Shown: positions 36,006-44,247 of the stretch, one piece after another
Numbering within the stretch: position 1 is the stretch's first letter
How the letters are laid out: every line of letters begins with the position of its first letter
Assembly (NCBI RefSeq): GCF_000012865.1
Contig: NC_007503.1
Span: forward strand, 682,001-746,000
Length of the DNA: 64,000 nucleotides
Direction of reading: 5' to 3'
Origin: Carboxydothermus hydrogenoformans Z-2901
Lineage (GTDB): Bacteria; Bacillota; Z-2901; Carboxydothermales; Carboxydothermaceae
The notes under the pieces: model-generated
What the model was told of the DNA's origin: nothing
The model's input: only the letters and a program-made list of their open reading frames with translations
The model's database searches: none
Translations under genes and position numbers: made by a program

Positions 36006-36194
36006 CTTTCTTTTTCTAAATTTAGCTGGTTATATTTTTGCAAGTCGGCAACTCTAATTTTGTAATCAACAATAGTGGGCTTAAAAATGGGGAATGGTAA
36101 TACTCCATCCACTAAATTTCTCATAAACGTAGCGGTTCCAACAAGAAACCAGATAAAAATAAACTCTCCTGATATCCCAGCCGGAATTTGACAT
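36002..36194 (-). pseudogene. Frameshifted small membrane protein gene
   Basis: ATG at 36194 follows an ideal AAGGAGG site and encodes MSNSGWDIRRVYFYLV; the frame then stops early. In the next frame the sequence continues LVGTATFMRNLVDGVLPFPIFK...LEKER to TAA at 36002. Removing one T near the end of the hydrophobic segment (about 36146) would join them into a protein of about 64 aa with one or two membrane helices. It is either a recent frameshift or a sequencing error. Function unknown. Confidence 0.5.
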
Positions 36195-36326
36195 TCCTTT
36201 GCCTCCTTTGGCTCTTTTTTTAAATATTCGACAAAAAGATAAATTTACCAAGAAAATCCGCTGCTGAAGGGCCCGACTTTTAAGTCTGGGAATGAAAGCG
36301 GCTTTAGATTTTGCTATAATGGAAGC

Positions 36327-37625
36327 ATGAAACGCACCAACGTCGTCCGGGTTCTTCCAGATAAACTGCAGAAGCAAGTTCTGGAGACCATTGGGGACCG
36401 CTGTGCTGCCCTCTGGAACGCCGTCCAGTACAGGTGCAGGCAAGCGTTCTTCAAGGGAGAATCTGTGCCCTCCTATGCCGCCTTATGCTCCGAGTTCAAG
36501 GAGCACCCAGCATATAAAGCCCTGCCCGCTCACATGGGGCAGGAGATCATCAAAAAAGCAAGGAAGGCGTGGGACTCCTACTTTGCCTGCCTGCGGTTGT
36601 ACCGGAAAGGCGAACTGGAGAAGCCGCCGCACATACCCCGCTACTGGAAGGACCGCCGCACGGGAAAGCGCATATTCCGCGTCATTCCCGTCAAGGCACC
36701 TACGTCCTACTCCCTGGATGCTCGTTATCTCTCCCTCACACTGCCGCAGGACCTCCGGAAGGGGCGGGGAGATCGCTTGGTCCTGCGCACGAAGGGTGTC
36801 CTGCGCTTCCACGGCAGACCTAAAACCCTGGAGCTTAAATATGACCCGGTAAAAATCCGCTGGTATGCCCATCAGGTAGTGGAGGTGCCGGAGCCAGCAA
36901 GAAAAGCCCGGCCCGAAAAGCATGCCGCCATCGACCTGGGTGTGAGGGTCCTGGTCGCCTTAGCCGTCGAAGGACTCAACCGCCAATTCCTTTTCTCCGC
37001 CCGCGAAGTCATCAAGGACTTCCTCTACTGGACCAATCAGATTGCAGGGGAGCAGTCGAGGCTCAACCGGGCAGGAAGGAAGACCTCCAGGAGGCTGAAG
37101 AGGCTTTATCAGCTCCGTGCCCGCAGGCTCAGGCACGCCTTTGTTGCTTTGGCTGCAAAAATTGTCCGCATTCTTAAACGGCTTCGTGTAACCACGCTAT
37201 TTCTCGAAGACCTGAGAGGCATTCGGGAGACCATGGACTTCGGGCCGAAGAACCTTCTGGTGCACAACTTCTGGGCCTTCCGCATGTTGAGGAACCTTAT
37301 CGAAGCTGCCTGCACTCGGACCGGGATAAGGGTAGTGCCGATGGAGCCGCGAGGGACCTCTTCCCGGTGTGCCGTCTGCGGTTCTTCTGTCAGGCGACCT
37401 GTGCGGCATAAAGCGGTGTGCGAGAAATGCGGTCGCGTCTGGCACGCCGATGCCAACGCGGCATTAAACATAATCCTTCAGGGCTCCTCGAAGGAGCACG
37501 GGGCGGAGGCTACGCCCTTAAAGCCGCTTGCCTTCCGGTGGAACCGCCACCGGTGGGTAAGCCGCTTCGAATCTGCCGCCGGTACGCCCTCTGGGGCGAC
37601 GAGCGGCAGCCGGATGGCGGCGTAA
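36327..37625 (+). CDS. tnpB: TnpB RNA-guided nuclease (IS605 OrfB family), complete
   Basis: A 432-aa TnpB with the full set of features: D in AAIDLGVRV (about 200), E in LFLEDLRGI (about 292), zinc ribbon CAVCG...CEKCG (about 351-372) and D in WHADANAALNI (about 380). The N-terminal helix-turn-helix and basic regions are typical. It cuts DNA next to a short transposon-adjacent motif when guided by its omega RNA. GC content is much higher than that of neighbouring genes. A TATAAT box lies 10 nt before the ATG. No tnpA accompanies it. Confidence 0.92.
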   Translation: MKRTNVVRVLPDKLQKQVLETIGDRCAALWNAVQYRCRQAFFKGESVPSYAALCSEFKEHPAYKALPAHMGQEIIKKARKAWDSYFACLRLYRKGELEKPPHIPRYWKDRRTGKRIFRVIPVKAPTSYSLDARYLSLTLPQDLRKGRGDRLVLRTKGVLRFHGRPKTLELKYDPVKIRWYAHQVVEVPEPARKARPEKHAAIDLGVRVLVALAVEGLNRQFLFSAREVIKDFLYWTNQIAGEQSRLNRAGRKTSRRLKRLYQLRARRLRHAFVALAAKIVRILKRLRVTTLFLEDLRGIRETMDFGPKNLLVHNFWAFRMLRNLIEAACTRTGIRVVPMEPRGTSSRCAVCGSSVRRPVRHKAVCEKCGRVWHADANAALNIILQGSSKEHGAEATPLKPLAFRWNRHRWVSRFESAAGTPSGATSGSRMAA

Positions 37626-37672
37626 GCCGCCTGAAGGAATCCCCGGGCTTTAGCCCTGGGGTGGAAGTCAAC
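37540..37672 (+). ncRNA. Candidate omega RNA 3' scaffold of the TnpB element
   Basis: The end of tnpB and the right end of the element can fold; the last hairpin is CCCCGGGCTTTAGCCCTGGGG (stem CCCC.GGGCT/AGCCC.GGGG), followed by TGGAAGTCAAC, a common 3' end of IS605-type elements. The 20 nt beyond 37672 would be the guide. The 5' limit of the RNA is a guess. Confidence 0.55.
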
Positions 37673-37694
37673 TTGTGGTAAAATAAAAATATCT

Positions 37695-37745
37695 GGATTG
37701 ATTGAGCTTGCCGACCAGCGACTTTATCAAGCCCAAAATACTTGA
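37695..37745 (+). pseudogene. C-terminal scrap of a GGDEF domain
   Basis: Just right of the TnpB element the sequence reads GLIELADQRLYQAQNT then stop. The pattern ELADQRLYQAK is the last helix of diguanylate cyclase GGDEF domains. Nothing of the rest of such a gene is seen to the left of the element, so a deletion must have accompanied or followed insertion. Confidence 0.4.
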
Positions 37746-37783
37746 AGAAATCAGTTATATGTTAATTCAGGAGGCATCCTAAA

Positions 37784-38191
37784 ATGAATTGTCCGAAGTG
37801 TGGAACTGAAGGTATTAAAGTTTTTGCCGAAACGGTGTTTAATCTTTTAAAAGATGAGGAAAAAGAACGGTTTCAGGATGGCTTATACTTTGCCTGTACC
37901 AATCCTTCTTGTCCGGTAGCTTACTTCGGGGAAAAAACTTTTGAGGTAGATTTAATAAAAACTACTCTCTGGTATAAAGATGAGGGCGATGACGTTTATC
38001 TATGCTACTGCAATAAAGTTTCCCGCGGGGAAATCAAGAAAGCTTTCAGGCAGGTTGGTCCGGACTTAAAGGCAATTCTGGCCCTAACGGGAGCCTGTGG
38101 CGGTGGAAAATGCCGCACCGAAAACCCCCTTGGCCGTTGTTGTCATTCGGTAATAGAGCAATATGTGGAAGAATTAAAAACCTTTTCTTAA
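37784..38191 (+). CDS. CopZ-like Fe-S/zinc protein (BFD-type [2Fe-2S] domain)
   Basis: A 135-aa cysteine-rich protein. The N-terminal half has CPKCG and CTNPSCP, a zinc ribbon; the C-terminal half (CYCNKVSRGEIKKAF ... GACGGGKCRTENPLGRCC) resembles bacterioferritin-associated ferredoxin and the N-terminal part of archaeal CopZ. The heavy-metal-associated domain of CopZ is missing. It may move electrons or metal; the function is not established. It has a good ribosome site (GGAGG) and stands alone. Confidence 0.65.
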   Translation: MNCPKCGTEGIKVFAETVFNLLKDEEKERFQDGLYFACTNPSCPVAYFGEKTFEVDLIKTTLWYKDEGDDVYLCYCNKVSRGEIKKAFRQVGPDLKAILALTGACGGGKCRTENPLGRCCHSVIEQYVEELKTFS

Positions 38192-38228
38192 CGTAAATCT
38201 TTTTGCCCGGTTTTTAGTGGGTAAAAGC

Positions 38229-38257
38229 TTGACATAAAAATTTATTTAGTAAATAAT
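38229..38257 (+). promoter_or_regulatory. Promoter with overlapping palindromic operator for marR-exporter operon
   Basis: TTGACA at 38229 with an AATAAT/TATAAC -10 near 38252-38264. The perfect palindrome TTATTTA-G-TAAATAA (38242-38256) fills the spacer, a position suited to autorepression by the following MarR protein. Confidence 0.6.
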
Positions 38258-38295
38258 TTATAACGTAAAATATTTATAAACTAAAAAAGGAGTTG

Positions 38296-38754
38296 ATGAA
38301 TATTAACGAAGAACTAAAACAAAAGCTTACCGAAGAGCTGGTGCGTACGGTGATTCAGTTTAAAAAAGGGGACGGATTTCACGGGCAACGTTTTGGGATT
38401 AAAAAAAGTGAATTAATCTTACTTGCCACCATGCGGGAGATGTGCGGTGAAGGCATTGATGGAGTAAAAGTTTCAGATCTAAGCCAGCGGCTTAATATCA
38501 CTCCGGCAGCGGTAACCCATATGTTAAATTCCCTGGAAGAAGGGGGATATATTGAACGCCTTCGCGACGCAAAAGACCGGCGCATAGTCATTGTAAGACC
38601 CTCGGCAAAAGGGAAGGAAATTTTAGAACAGGGGAAAAAAGAGATTCTAAAAAGATTTTCTGGCTTGGTGGAATATTTAGGAGAAAAGGACACCAGCGAG
38701 TTAATCAGGCTTTTAAATAAAGCAAGCTATTACTTTAGAGAGGTGGCAAGATAA
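38296..38754 (+). CDS. MarR-family transcriptional regulator
   Basis: A 152-aa winged-helix protein; recognition region VSDLSQRLNITPAAVTHMLNSLEEGGYIERLRDAKDRRIVIV is typical of MarR, including the DxRxxxV wing. It is encoded 1 nt before a drug exporter, so it probably represses that operon until a toxic compound binds. ATG at 38296 was preferred over TTG 38293, which abuts the AAGGAG site. Confidence 0.9.
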   Translation: MNINEELKQKLTEELVRTVIQFKKGDGFHGQRFGIKKSELILLATMREMCGEGIDGVKVSDLSQRLNITPAAVTHMLNSLEEGGYIERLRDAKDRRIVIVRPSAKGKEILEQGKKEILKRFSGLVEYLGEKDTSELIRLLNKASYYFREVAR

Positions 38755-38755
38755 A

Positions 38756-40357
38756 ATGGACCAGAATTCCAGAAGAAACATTTTACTAATTGGTTTAATC
38801 CTCGGGATGTTTTTTTCAGCACTGGACCAAACGGTGGTCGGCACTGCAATGCCGCGGATTATAGGAGAGCTCGGGGGGCTTGATATTTTATCCTGGGTTA
38901 CTACTGCATACATGTTAAGTTCTACCACCTTTGTGCCTATAGCTGGAAAACTTGCCGATATCTACGGCCGGCGGATAATGTATGTATCTGGCCTTGGCCT
39001 TTTTATGCTGGGCTCCGCACTCTGTGGAACCAGTGAAAATATGACCCAGCTTATTATTTACCGCGGTCTTCAGGGCATTGGTGGAGGAATCTTGATGCCC
39101 ATGGCTATGACGATTGTAGGCGACGTTTTTCCTCCGGATAAACGGGGCAAATGGCAGGGGGTAATGGGGGCTTTATTTGGATTGTCATCAATTGTAGGTC
39201 CCTCCCTTGGGGGCTGGATTGTTGACCATACCTCCTGGCGCTGGGTATTTTATATTAACTTACCTGTAGGCATTTTAGCAGCAATTACCGTATTTATTGG
39301 CTTAAGTGGGGAAAAACGGCTTAAAGCAGAAGCTCCTATTGACTTTGCCGGGGCTTTAACCATGATTATTGCGGTGGCATCTCTTTTACTTGGCTTAAGT
39401 TTGGGAGGTAAAGAATATCCCTGGAATTCCTGGCAAATTATCGGTCTGTTTGCTACTTCCCTGGTATTTTTATTGATTTTCTTTAGAGTGGAGAAGACTG
39501 CCAGGGAGCCGATTTTAAGCCTGGACCTTTTTAAAAACCGGATTTTTACCGTAGCCAACCTGGTAGGTTTTTTAATGGGTTTTGGCATGTTTGGGGCAAT
39601 TATGTTTTTACCGTTATTCATGCAGGGGGTTCTGGGGATTTCCGCTACCAATTCGGGCAATACAATGATTCCCATGATGTTTGCTATGGTCTTTACCAGT
39701 ATTTTGGGCGGACAATTGGTTTCGAAAGTCGGTTTCAGGAATTTATTGATTACCGGAATGGCTTTAATGACATTAGGCTTTTATTTGCTAAGTACTATGA
39801 CCGTTGACACCACCCGGTTAGTGGTAACTTTGTACATTATAGTTCTGGGATTAGGAATGGGACTGGTGATGCCGACCCTGACTATTGCCGTTCAGTACGC
39901 TTTCCCCTTAGAACAGCGGGGAGTTGCAACGTCGGCGACCCAGTTTTTTAGAAGTATCGGCGGGACTTTTGGTGTAACCATTTTTGGGGTAGTTTTAAAT
40001 CACCGCTCCATCGAACTTTTAAAGAAAGACTTTTTGCCGGTAGTGCAAAAAATCCCGGGGCTTGCAACGGGGCCCTTTGCTAATTTTTTGGAAAAAGCCA
40101 AAACCGATCCCCAGGGTTTGTTCAATACCTTACTTCGGCCGGAAGTACTGGAAAAAATACCACCTCAGCTCAAAGAAATTATCGTACCACCTTTAAAGCA
40201 TGCTTTAGCTGAATCCATCCATTATGTATTTTGGGTGGCAATGTTTATAATTGTTTTTGGCATTTTTCTCAGCTTTTTCATGGAAAATATTAAGGTTGAA
40301 AAGCAACCAGGAGGAATTATCTCTAAAGAAAAACCGGTGGAAAGTGGAGCAAAATAA
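38756..40357 (+). CDS. MFS multidrug exporter, DHA2 (EmrB/QacA) family
   Basis: A 533-aa permease with about 14 hydrophobic segments. DHA2 motifs are seen: LDQTVVGTAMPRI in TM1, LADIYGRR in loop 2-3 and GPSLGGWIVDHTSWRWVFYINLPVG in TM5. It should export drugs or other hydrophobic compounds by proton antiport. Co-transcribed with marR. Substrate unknown. Confidence 0.92.
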   Translation: MDQNSRRNILLIGLILGMFFSALDQTVVGTAMPRIIGELGGLDILSWVTTAYMLSSTTFVPIAGKLADIYGRRIMYVSGLGLFMLGSALCGTSENMTQLIIYRGLQGIGGGILMPMAMTIVGDVFPPDKRGKWQGVMGALFGLSSIVGPSLGGWIVDHTSWRWVFYINLPVGILAAITVFIGLSGEKRLKAEAPIDFAGALTMIIAVASLLLGLSLGGKEYPWNSWQIIGLFATSLVFLLIFFRVEKTAREPILSLDLFKNRIFTVANLVGFLMGFGMFGAIMFLPLFMQGVLGISATNSGNTMIPMMFAMVFTSILGGQLVSKVGFRNLLITGMALMTLGFYLLSTMTVDTTRLVVTLYIIVLGLGMGLVMPTLTIAVQYAFPLEQRGVATSATQFFRSIGGTFGVTIFGVVLNHRSIELLKKDFLPVVQKIPGLATGPFANFLEKAKTDPQGLFNTLLRPEVLEKIPPQLKEIIVPPLKHALAESIHYVFWVAMFIIVFGIFLSFFMENIKVEKQPGGIISKEKPVESGAK

Positions 40358-40371
40358 CTGGAAATGATTAA

Positions 40372-40397
40372 AAGCCTCCCGCAAAACCGGGGGGCTT
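40372..40397 (+). terminator. Hairpin after the DHA2 exporter
   Basis: A 10-bp stem AAGCCTCCCG/CGGGGGGCTT (one G-U) but without a T run; a possible weak terminator. Confidence 0.5.
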
Positions 40398-40426
40398 ATT
40401 AACATCTAATGGGGGAGGTTATACTG

Positions 40427-41653
40427 TTGGAAAAAGCGGTAAAATCGGCGAAACCAAATTTAGGCGTGCTTTTACTCTTATCTATGGGACATTTGGTTAC
40501 CGATATGGCTCAGGGAGCTTTACCGGCTTTATTACCAATATTAAAACAGGCTTTTGCTTTAAACTATGCTAAAACCAGTCTTTTAGTATTAATGTCAAAT
40601 ATAGCATCGTCCGTTATTCAACCTTTTTTTGGTTACATTGCCGATAGGCGTCCCGCCCGGTGGTTATTGCCTTTAGGGTGTTTGCTGGCCGGAGTTGGTG
40701 TAGCGGTCACCGGCCGTATGCCCTGGTTTTCTTTACTGTTAATTGTAGTTACAATTGCAAGCGTTGGTGTTGCGGCTTATCACCCTGAAGGCTCCCGCGT
40801 AGCCAACCTGGCCAGCGGTGTGCGCAAGGGAAGGGGAATGGCTGTATTTTCGGTGGGTGGCAATTTAGGTTTTGGTTTGGGTTCGATATATATGGCCTGG
40901 CTTTTAAGCAAAGGGGGCTTAAAGGCAACGGTTTTCTTCCTTCTGCCAAGCCTTTTAATAGCGGTCCTGTTTTTGTTTTCCTGGCCTCGCCTTACTTCTC
41001 TTCGGGACGAAGTGGTGGAGAAAAAAGCAAAAGGAAATGGTCAGGGATCCGGGCAGGAGATAAAGGCTGAAAGTAAAAAAAGAACCATTGCTGCTTTTTT
41101 CCTTCTTCTTTTATACATTGTTTTTCGTACCTGGATGCATGCGGGTCTTTATACGTACGTGCCATTGTATTATACCGATTATTTAAAAGGGGATCCCCAT
41201 TTAGCAGGTTACATTGTTTCGGTATTTTTACTTGCTGGTGCCGTTGGTACATTGCTGGGAGGACCACTTACGGATATTTTAGGGGCGCCGAAGGTAATGG
41301 CCGGTTCTATGGCATTACTAATTCCGCTAATTTTCTTCTTTTCCCGTACTAACAACGGTTTTGTCTACTTTGTTTTACTTGCCTTGGTTGGGGCAACTTT
41401 AATCAGTACCTTTTCGACCACGGTGGTGCTCGGGCAGCAACTTATACCCCACAGAAAAGGACTTGCCAGCGGCTTTACAATGGGTTTTGGTGTAGGCATG
41501 GGAGGAGTGGGAGTAACTTTACTTGGGGTGCTTGCTGACCACCTGGGAGTGCCGGCGGTATTTCATGTTTTAAACATCCTGGCCGTAGGAGGATTTGTCC
41601 TGGCCTTAATACTTATACGGTATTTTCCCTGGAGTTCGAAAACTATGGAGTAG
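40427..41653 (+). CDS. MFS transporter, fosmidomycin-resistance (Fsr) type
   Basis: A 408-aa 12-TM permease. GHLVTDMAQGALPALLPIL in TM1 and YHPEGSRVA after TM4 are hallmarks of the Fsr group. It may export fosmidomycin-like or other small molecules. TTG at 40427 is chosen because GGGGGAGG (40411-40418) lies 8 nt before it; ATG at 40409 would start within the site's upstream edge and has no site of its own. Confidence 0.85.
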   Translation: MEKAVKSAKPNLGVLLLLSMGHLVTDMAQGALPALLPILKQAFALNYAKTSLLVLMSNIASSVIQPFFGYIADRRPARWLLPLGCLLAGVGVAVTGRMPWFSLLLIVVTIASVGVAAYHPEGSRVANLASGVRKGRGMAVFSVGGNLGFGLGSIYMAWLLSKGGLKATVFFLLPSLLIAVLFLFSWPRLTSLRDEVVEKKAKGNGQGSGQEIKAESKKRTIAAFFLLLLYIVFRTWMHAGLYTYVPLYYTDYLKGDPHLAGYIVSVFLLAGAVGTLLGGPLTDILGAPKVMAGSMALLIPLIFFFSRTNNGFVYFVLLALVGATLISTFSTTVVLGQQLIPHRKGLASGFTMGFGVGMGGVGVTLLGVLADHLGVPAVFHVLNILAVGGFVLALILIRYFPWSSKTME

Positions 41654-41699
41654 TTATTTATTTGAATGATTCGTAACAGCAGGAAGGTGAAGCCGTTAG

Positions 41700-42458
41700 A
41701 TGAATTCTAATATCTTTGAGCTTGAATACCGAATTCCTTATTACGATGTAGACTATCAAAAGAGAACCCTAATCACCAGCCTCATCAATTATTTTAACGA
41801 TATAGCCTTTGTCCAAAGCGAAAACTTAGGAGGAATTGCTTATTTAACGCAAAATAATCTCGGATGGGTTCTGATGAACTGGGATATAAAAGTAGATAGA
41901 TATCCAAGGTTTAATGAAAGAGTATTAGTAAGAACAGCCCCGCATTCTTTCAATAAATTTTTTGCCTATAGATGGTTTGAAATATATGATAAAAATGGAA
42001 TCAAAATTGCCAAGGCCAATTCCCGGTGGCTTCTAATTAATACCGAAAAAAGAAGGCCGGTAAAAATTAACGACTATCTGTACGGGATATATGGCGTGAG
42101 TTATGAAAATAATAATATTCTGCCGATTGAAGAACCACAAAAGCTTTTGAGTATTGATATTGAAAAGCAGTTTGAGGTAAGGTACAGTGACCTGGACTCT
42201 AATGGTCATGTCAATAATGTAAAATATGTGGTATGGGCCTTAGATACTGTGCCTCTGGAAATTATCTCAAATTATAGTCTCCAAAGGCTTAAAGTTAAAT
42301 ACGAGAAAGAAGTAACATATGGTAAAACTGTAAGAGTATTAACCGGAATTCTTTCTGAACAGAAAACCATTGTAAGTCTCCATAAGATTGTAGATGAAGA
42401 TGAAACGGAACTATGCTTTTTGGAAAGTGTCTGGTTTTTAAATGAGAAATTGAGCTAA
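41700..42458 (+). CDS. Acyl-ACP thioesterase
   Basis: A 252-aa double hot-dog protein of the bacterial FatA/FatB-like family. The first domain has the N-terminal YRIPYYDVDYQKRTLITSLINYF; the second has VRYSDLDSNGHVNNVKYVVWALD, with the catalytic Asn/His-type residues (NGHVNN). It releases free fatty acids from acyl-ACP in the cytoplasm. AAGGTGA precedes the ATG. Base composition is AT-richer than the flanking exporter. Confidence 0.88.
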   Translation: MNSNIFELEYRIPYYDVDYQKRTLITSLINYFNDIAFVQSENLGGIAYLTQNNLGWVLMNWDIKVDRYPRFNERVLVRTAPHSFNKFFAYRWFEIYDKNGIKIAKANSRWLLINTEKRRPVKINDYLYGIYGVSYENNNILPIEEPQKLLSIDIEKQFEVRYSDLDSNGHVNNVKYVVWALDTVPLEIISNYSLQRLKVKYEKEVTYGKTVRVLTGILSEQKTIVSLHKIVDEDETELCFLESVWFLNEKLS

Positions 42459-42493
42459 CGAACTTCAAGCTTGATAAACCTTTCTTCGGACAT
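42455..42493 (-). pseudogene. 5' scrap of a paralogue of the coiled-coil gene at 59516-60043
   Basis: On the minus strand GTGATTTTATGTCCGAAGAA opens MSEERFIKLEVR then stops. The first six codons and the upstream 10 nt are nearly identical to the start of the 175-aa heptad-repeat gene at 60043. The remainder is absent. Confidence 0.55.
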
Positions 42494-42559
42494 AAAATCA
42501 CCTGCTTTTTAATAAAAAATTAAAACTATAAAATTATTTGTCAGGAAAAGTGGAATCAA

Positions 42560-42596
42560 ACCACCTCCTTTTGGGCAGGATAAGCCCGGAGGTGGT
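42560..42596 (+). promoter_or_regulatory. Hairpin that buries the ribosome site of the Spo0E-like gene
   Basis: ACCACCTCC (42560-42568) pairs perfectly with GGAGGTGGT (42588-42596), with an inner GGGC/GCCC stem. GGAGGTGG is the Shine-Dalgarno sequence of the TTG start at 42601. The stem is followed by ATTTTTG, so it may also act as a terminator for the upstream thioesterase gene. Confidence 0.65.
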
Positions 42597-42600
42597 ATTT

Positions 42601-42786
42601 TTGCAAAATAAAAAAATTGAAATTTTACTAAAAACAATTGAGTTATTAAAGGCAGAACTGGCTCAATTAATAGATGAGGTAGCGGAATTAACCAATCCCG
42701 AAGTGGTAAAGAAAAGTCAGGAGTTAGACAGGATTTTAATAGAATATTATAAGCTTCTAAAAAGTACGAATAAAGAAAATACTTAA
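42601..42786 (+). CDS. Spo0E-like aspartyl-phosphate phosphatase family protein
   Basis: A 61-aa helical protein. The hallmark SQELDRILIEYYK (about residues 40-52) matches the SQELDxLIxxY motif of Spo0E/YnzD proteins, which dephosphorylate Spo0A~P and so delay sporulation. I chose TTG 42601 since GGAGGTGG lies 5 nt upstream; a longer frame from 42538 crosses the hairpin and is unlikely. Its ribosome site is inside a stable hairpin, suggesting translational control. Confidence 0.78.
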   Translation: MQNKKIEILLKTIELLKAELAQLIDEVAELTNPEVVKKSQELDRILIEYYKLLKSTNKENT

Positions 42787-42791
42787 AAGAT

Positions 42792-42815
42792 AAGCCCGGT
42801 TTTACGGGCTTTTTA
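42792..42815 (+). terminator. Terminator of the Spo0E-like gene
   Basis: Stem AAGCCCG/CGGGCTT with a 6-nt loop and a T run. Confidence 0.85.
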
Positions 42816-42970
42816 AGATTATCCTTTGCGGGGTAGCTGGAAAAGATGAGATTAGCTTTTTTGAATTAGTTGTACTAACAAGATATTGTTAGATTTTAGG
42901 ACTGCTGGCTATGGCATTTTTATTATTACTTTTTCTGCACTTTTACCTTGCCAAACTTTGTACTTTTATT

Positions 42971-43048
42971 TTGCCATAAACACAATGGAAATTTATAATG
43001 TTACTAACTCATGAGTTACTAACTTTTAATTTAGTAACTCATAAGTTA
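42971..43048 (+). promoter_or_regulatory. Orphan promoter with two operator-like palindromes
   Basis: TTGCCA (42971) - 17 nt - TATAAT (42994) is followed by TAACTCATGAGTTA (43005-43018) and TAACTCATAAGTTA (43035-43048), two palindromes 30 bp apart at the expected start site. No gene follows before transposon-end debris at 43075. The rest of the 42816-43454 gap contains that debris, a terminator-like stem (43240-43268) and no gene. Confidence 0.5.
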
Positions 43049-43074
43049 GCAGAGATGAATTTAATGATAATTTT

Positions 43075-43200
43075 GTGAACTTGCAAATAAGTCTGGCACC
43101 TATTTTTCTAAATAACTTAGCATAGAAGACAGTTGCAGAGTATTTTAGGGAAGTCAAAAAATTTTTTGCAATATATCACTGTATTTTAGCAAAGAAAAAA
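43075..43200. repeat. Decayed transposon end, related to 50715-50850
   Basis: GAACTTGCAAATAAGTCTGG, TAGCATAGAAG, TATTTTAG and TTTTTTGCAA appear in the same order and spacing as in the DNA after the ATPase pseudogene at 50805. The two stretches are therefore homologous and mark ends of the same type of element. Only non-coding debris remains here. Confidence 0.55.
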
Positions 43201-43454
43201 ATAAATTTAAACTGGTCGTTATAAATCGGTGAAAGAGCAAAGCCTCCAGTTAATGCTCTGGGGGCTTTTGTGTGTATATGGTATGTTTGCCGTCGAAAGG
43301 TTGAAAGTTTCGAAACCGGTTTGGTTGAAAAAACTCAAATATTTGGGTCAAAATGAAGGTAAATAACACATAGACGGCGAAATATTTAACTCTACCCTTC
43401 GAGTTTAAAGCCTCCAATTTAAATTAACTCAGTAAAGAGAAAAGGAGAATAAAG

Positions 43455-44165
43455 ATGATACCTTTAAGAGATGTAAACCCGAGCCGAAAATTTCCGGTGA
43501 TGACAATTTTAATAATCCTGGCCAATGTGCTTGTATTTATTTTTCAAATTTCACTTCCCCGGGAGACGAGCGAGCTTTTTTTGCATACCTTTGGTTTTAC
43601 TCCCCTGCGCCTGACCGAAGGATTAAGACAAGGCCTATTGTCAGAGATAATCTGGAGTGGAGTAACCCTCTTTACCAGTATGTTTTTACATGGAAGCTTT
43701 ATACATCTTATTAGCAATATGTGGGCTCTCTGGCTTTTTGGGGATAATGTGGAAGAACGCATGGGGCACTTAAAATTTTTATTGTTTTATTTTTTAAGCG
43801 GGATTGTAGCAATGACAGCGCATTACGTATTTAATTTTGCTTCGGACATTGTTGCAGTTGGGGCTTCGGGAGCAATTGCCGGAGTGATGGGGGCTTACTT
43901 TGTCCTTTTTCCCTTGGCTAAAATTGTGACTTTATTTTTTTTAATTTTTATCCCAATTTTTATTGACGTTCCGGCTTTCATTTATATTGGCTTGTGGTAT
44001 ATCTCGCAGCTTTCCAATGGCATCTTAACTTTATTTGGCCCAGTTTTTGGGTTTGGGATAGCATGGTGGGCCCATATCGGAGGTTTTTTATTTGGGATAT
44101 TAGTTGGTCCAAGGTATAAACGGCGAAAAAGAACTATTTATTTCGACAATTATTTTATTGTTTAG
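43455..44165 (+). CDS. Rhomboid-family intramembrane serine protease
   Basis: A 236-aa membrane protein with six hydrophobic segments. The catalytic serine is in GASGAIAGVMGAY (about residue 138) and the histidine in AHIGGFLFG (about 214); HGSFIHLISNMWALWLFG is the conserved TM2 part. It cleaves transmembrane substrates; its target is unknown. AAAGGAG lies before the ATG. Confidence 0.92.
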   Translation: MIPLRDVNPSRKFPVMTILIILANVLVFIFQISLPRETSELFLHTFGFTPLRLTEGLRQGLLSEIIWSGVTLFTSMFLHGSFIHLISNMWALWLFGDNVEERMGHLKFLLFYFLSGIVAMTAHYVFNFASDIVAVGASGAIAGVMGAYFVLFPLAKIVTLFFLIFIPIFIDVPAFIYIGLWYISQLSNGILTLFGPVFGFGIAWWAHIGGFLFGILVGPRYKRRKRTIYFDNYFIV

Positions 44166-44229
44166 GAAATTATTCTTTGATTCTTACTGTGGAACTGCAG
44201 TAAAATTTGAGGAAGTGCTTATAAAGTAT

Positions 44230-44247
44230 TTGGCGTAAATACGCCAA
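44230..44247 (+). promoter_or_regulatory. 18-bp palindrome upstream of hsp20
   Basis: TTGGCGTA-AA-TACGCCAA, a perfect inverted repeat, 200 bp before hsp20 and 65 bp after the rhomboid gene. It resembles a dimer operator, but the regulator and the controlled gene are not known. Confidence 0.4.

Noticed and set aside
43075-43100. Sigma-54 promoter TGGCAC in the transposon scar
   Set aside because: No TTGC -12 element at the required spacing.
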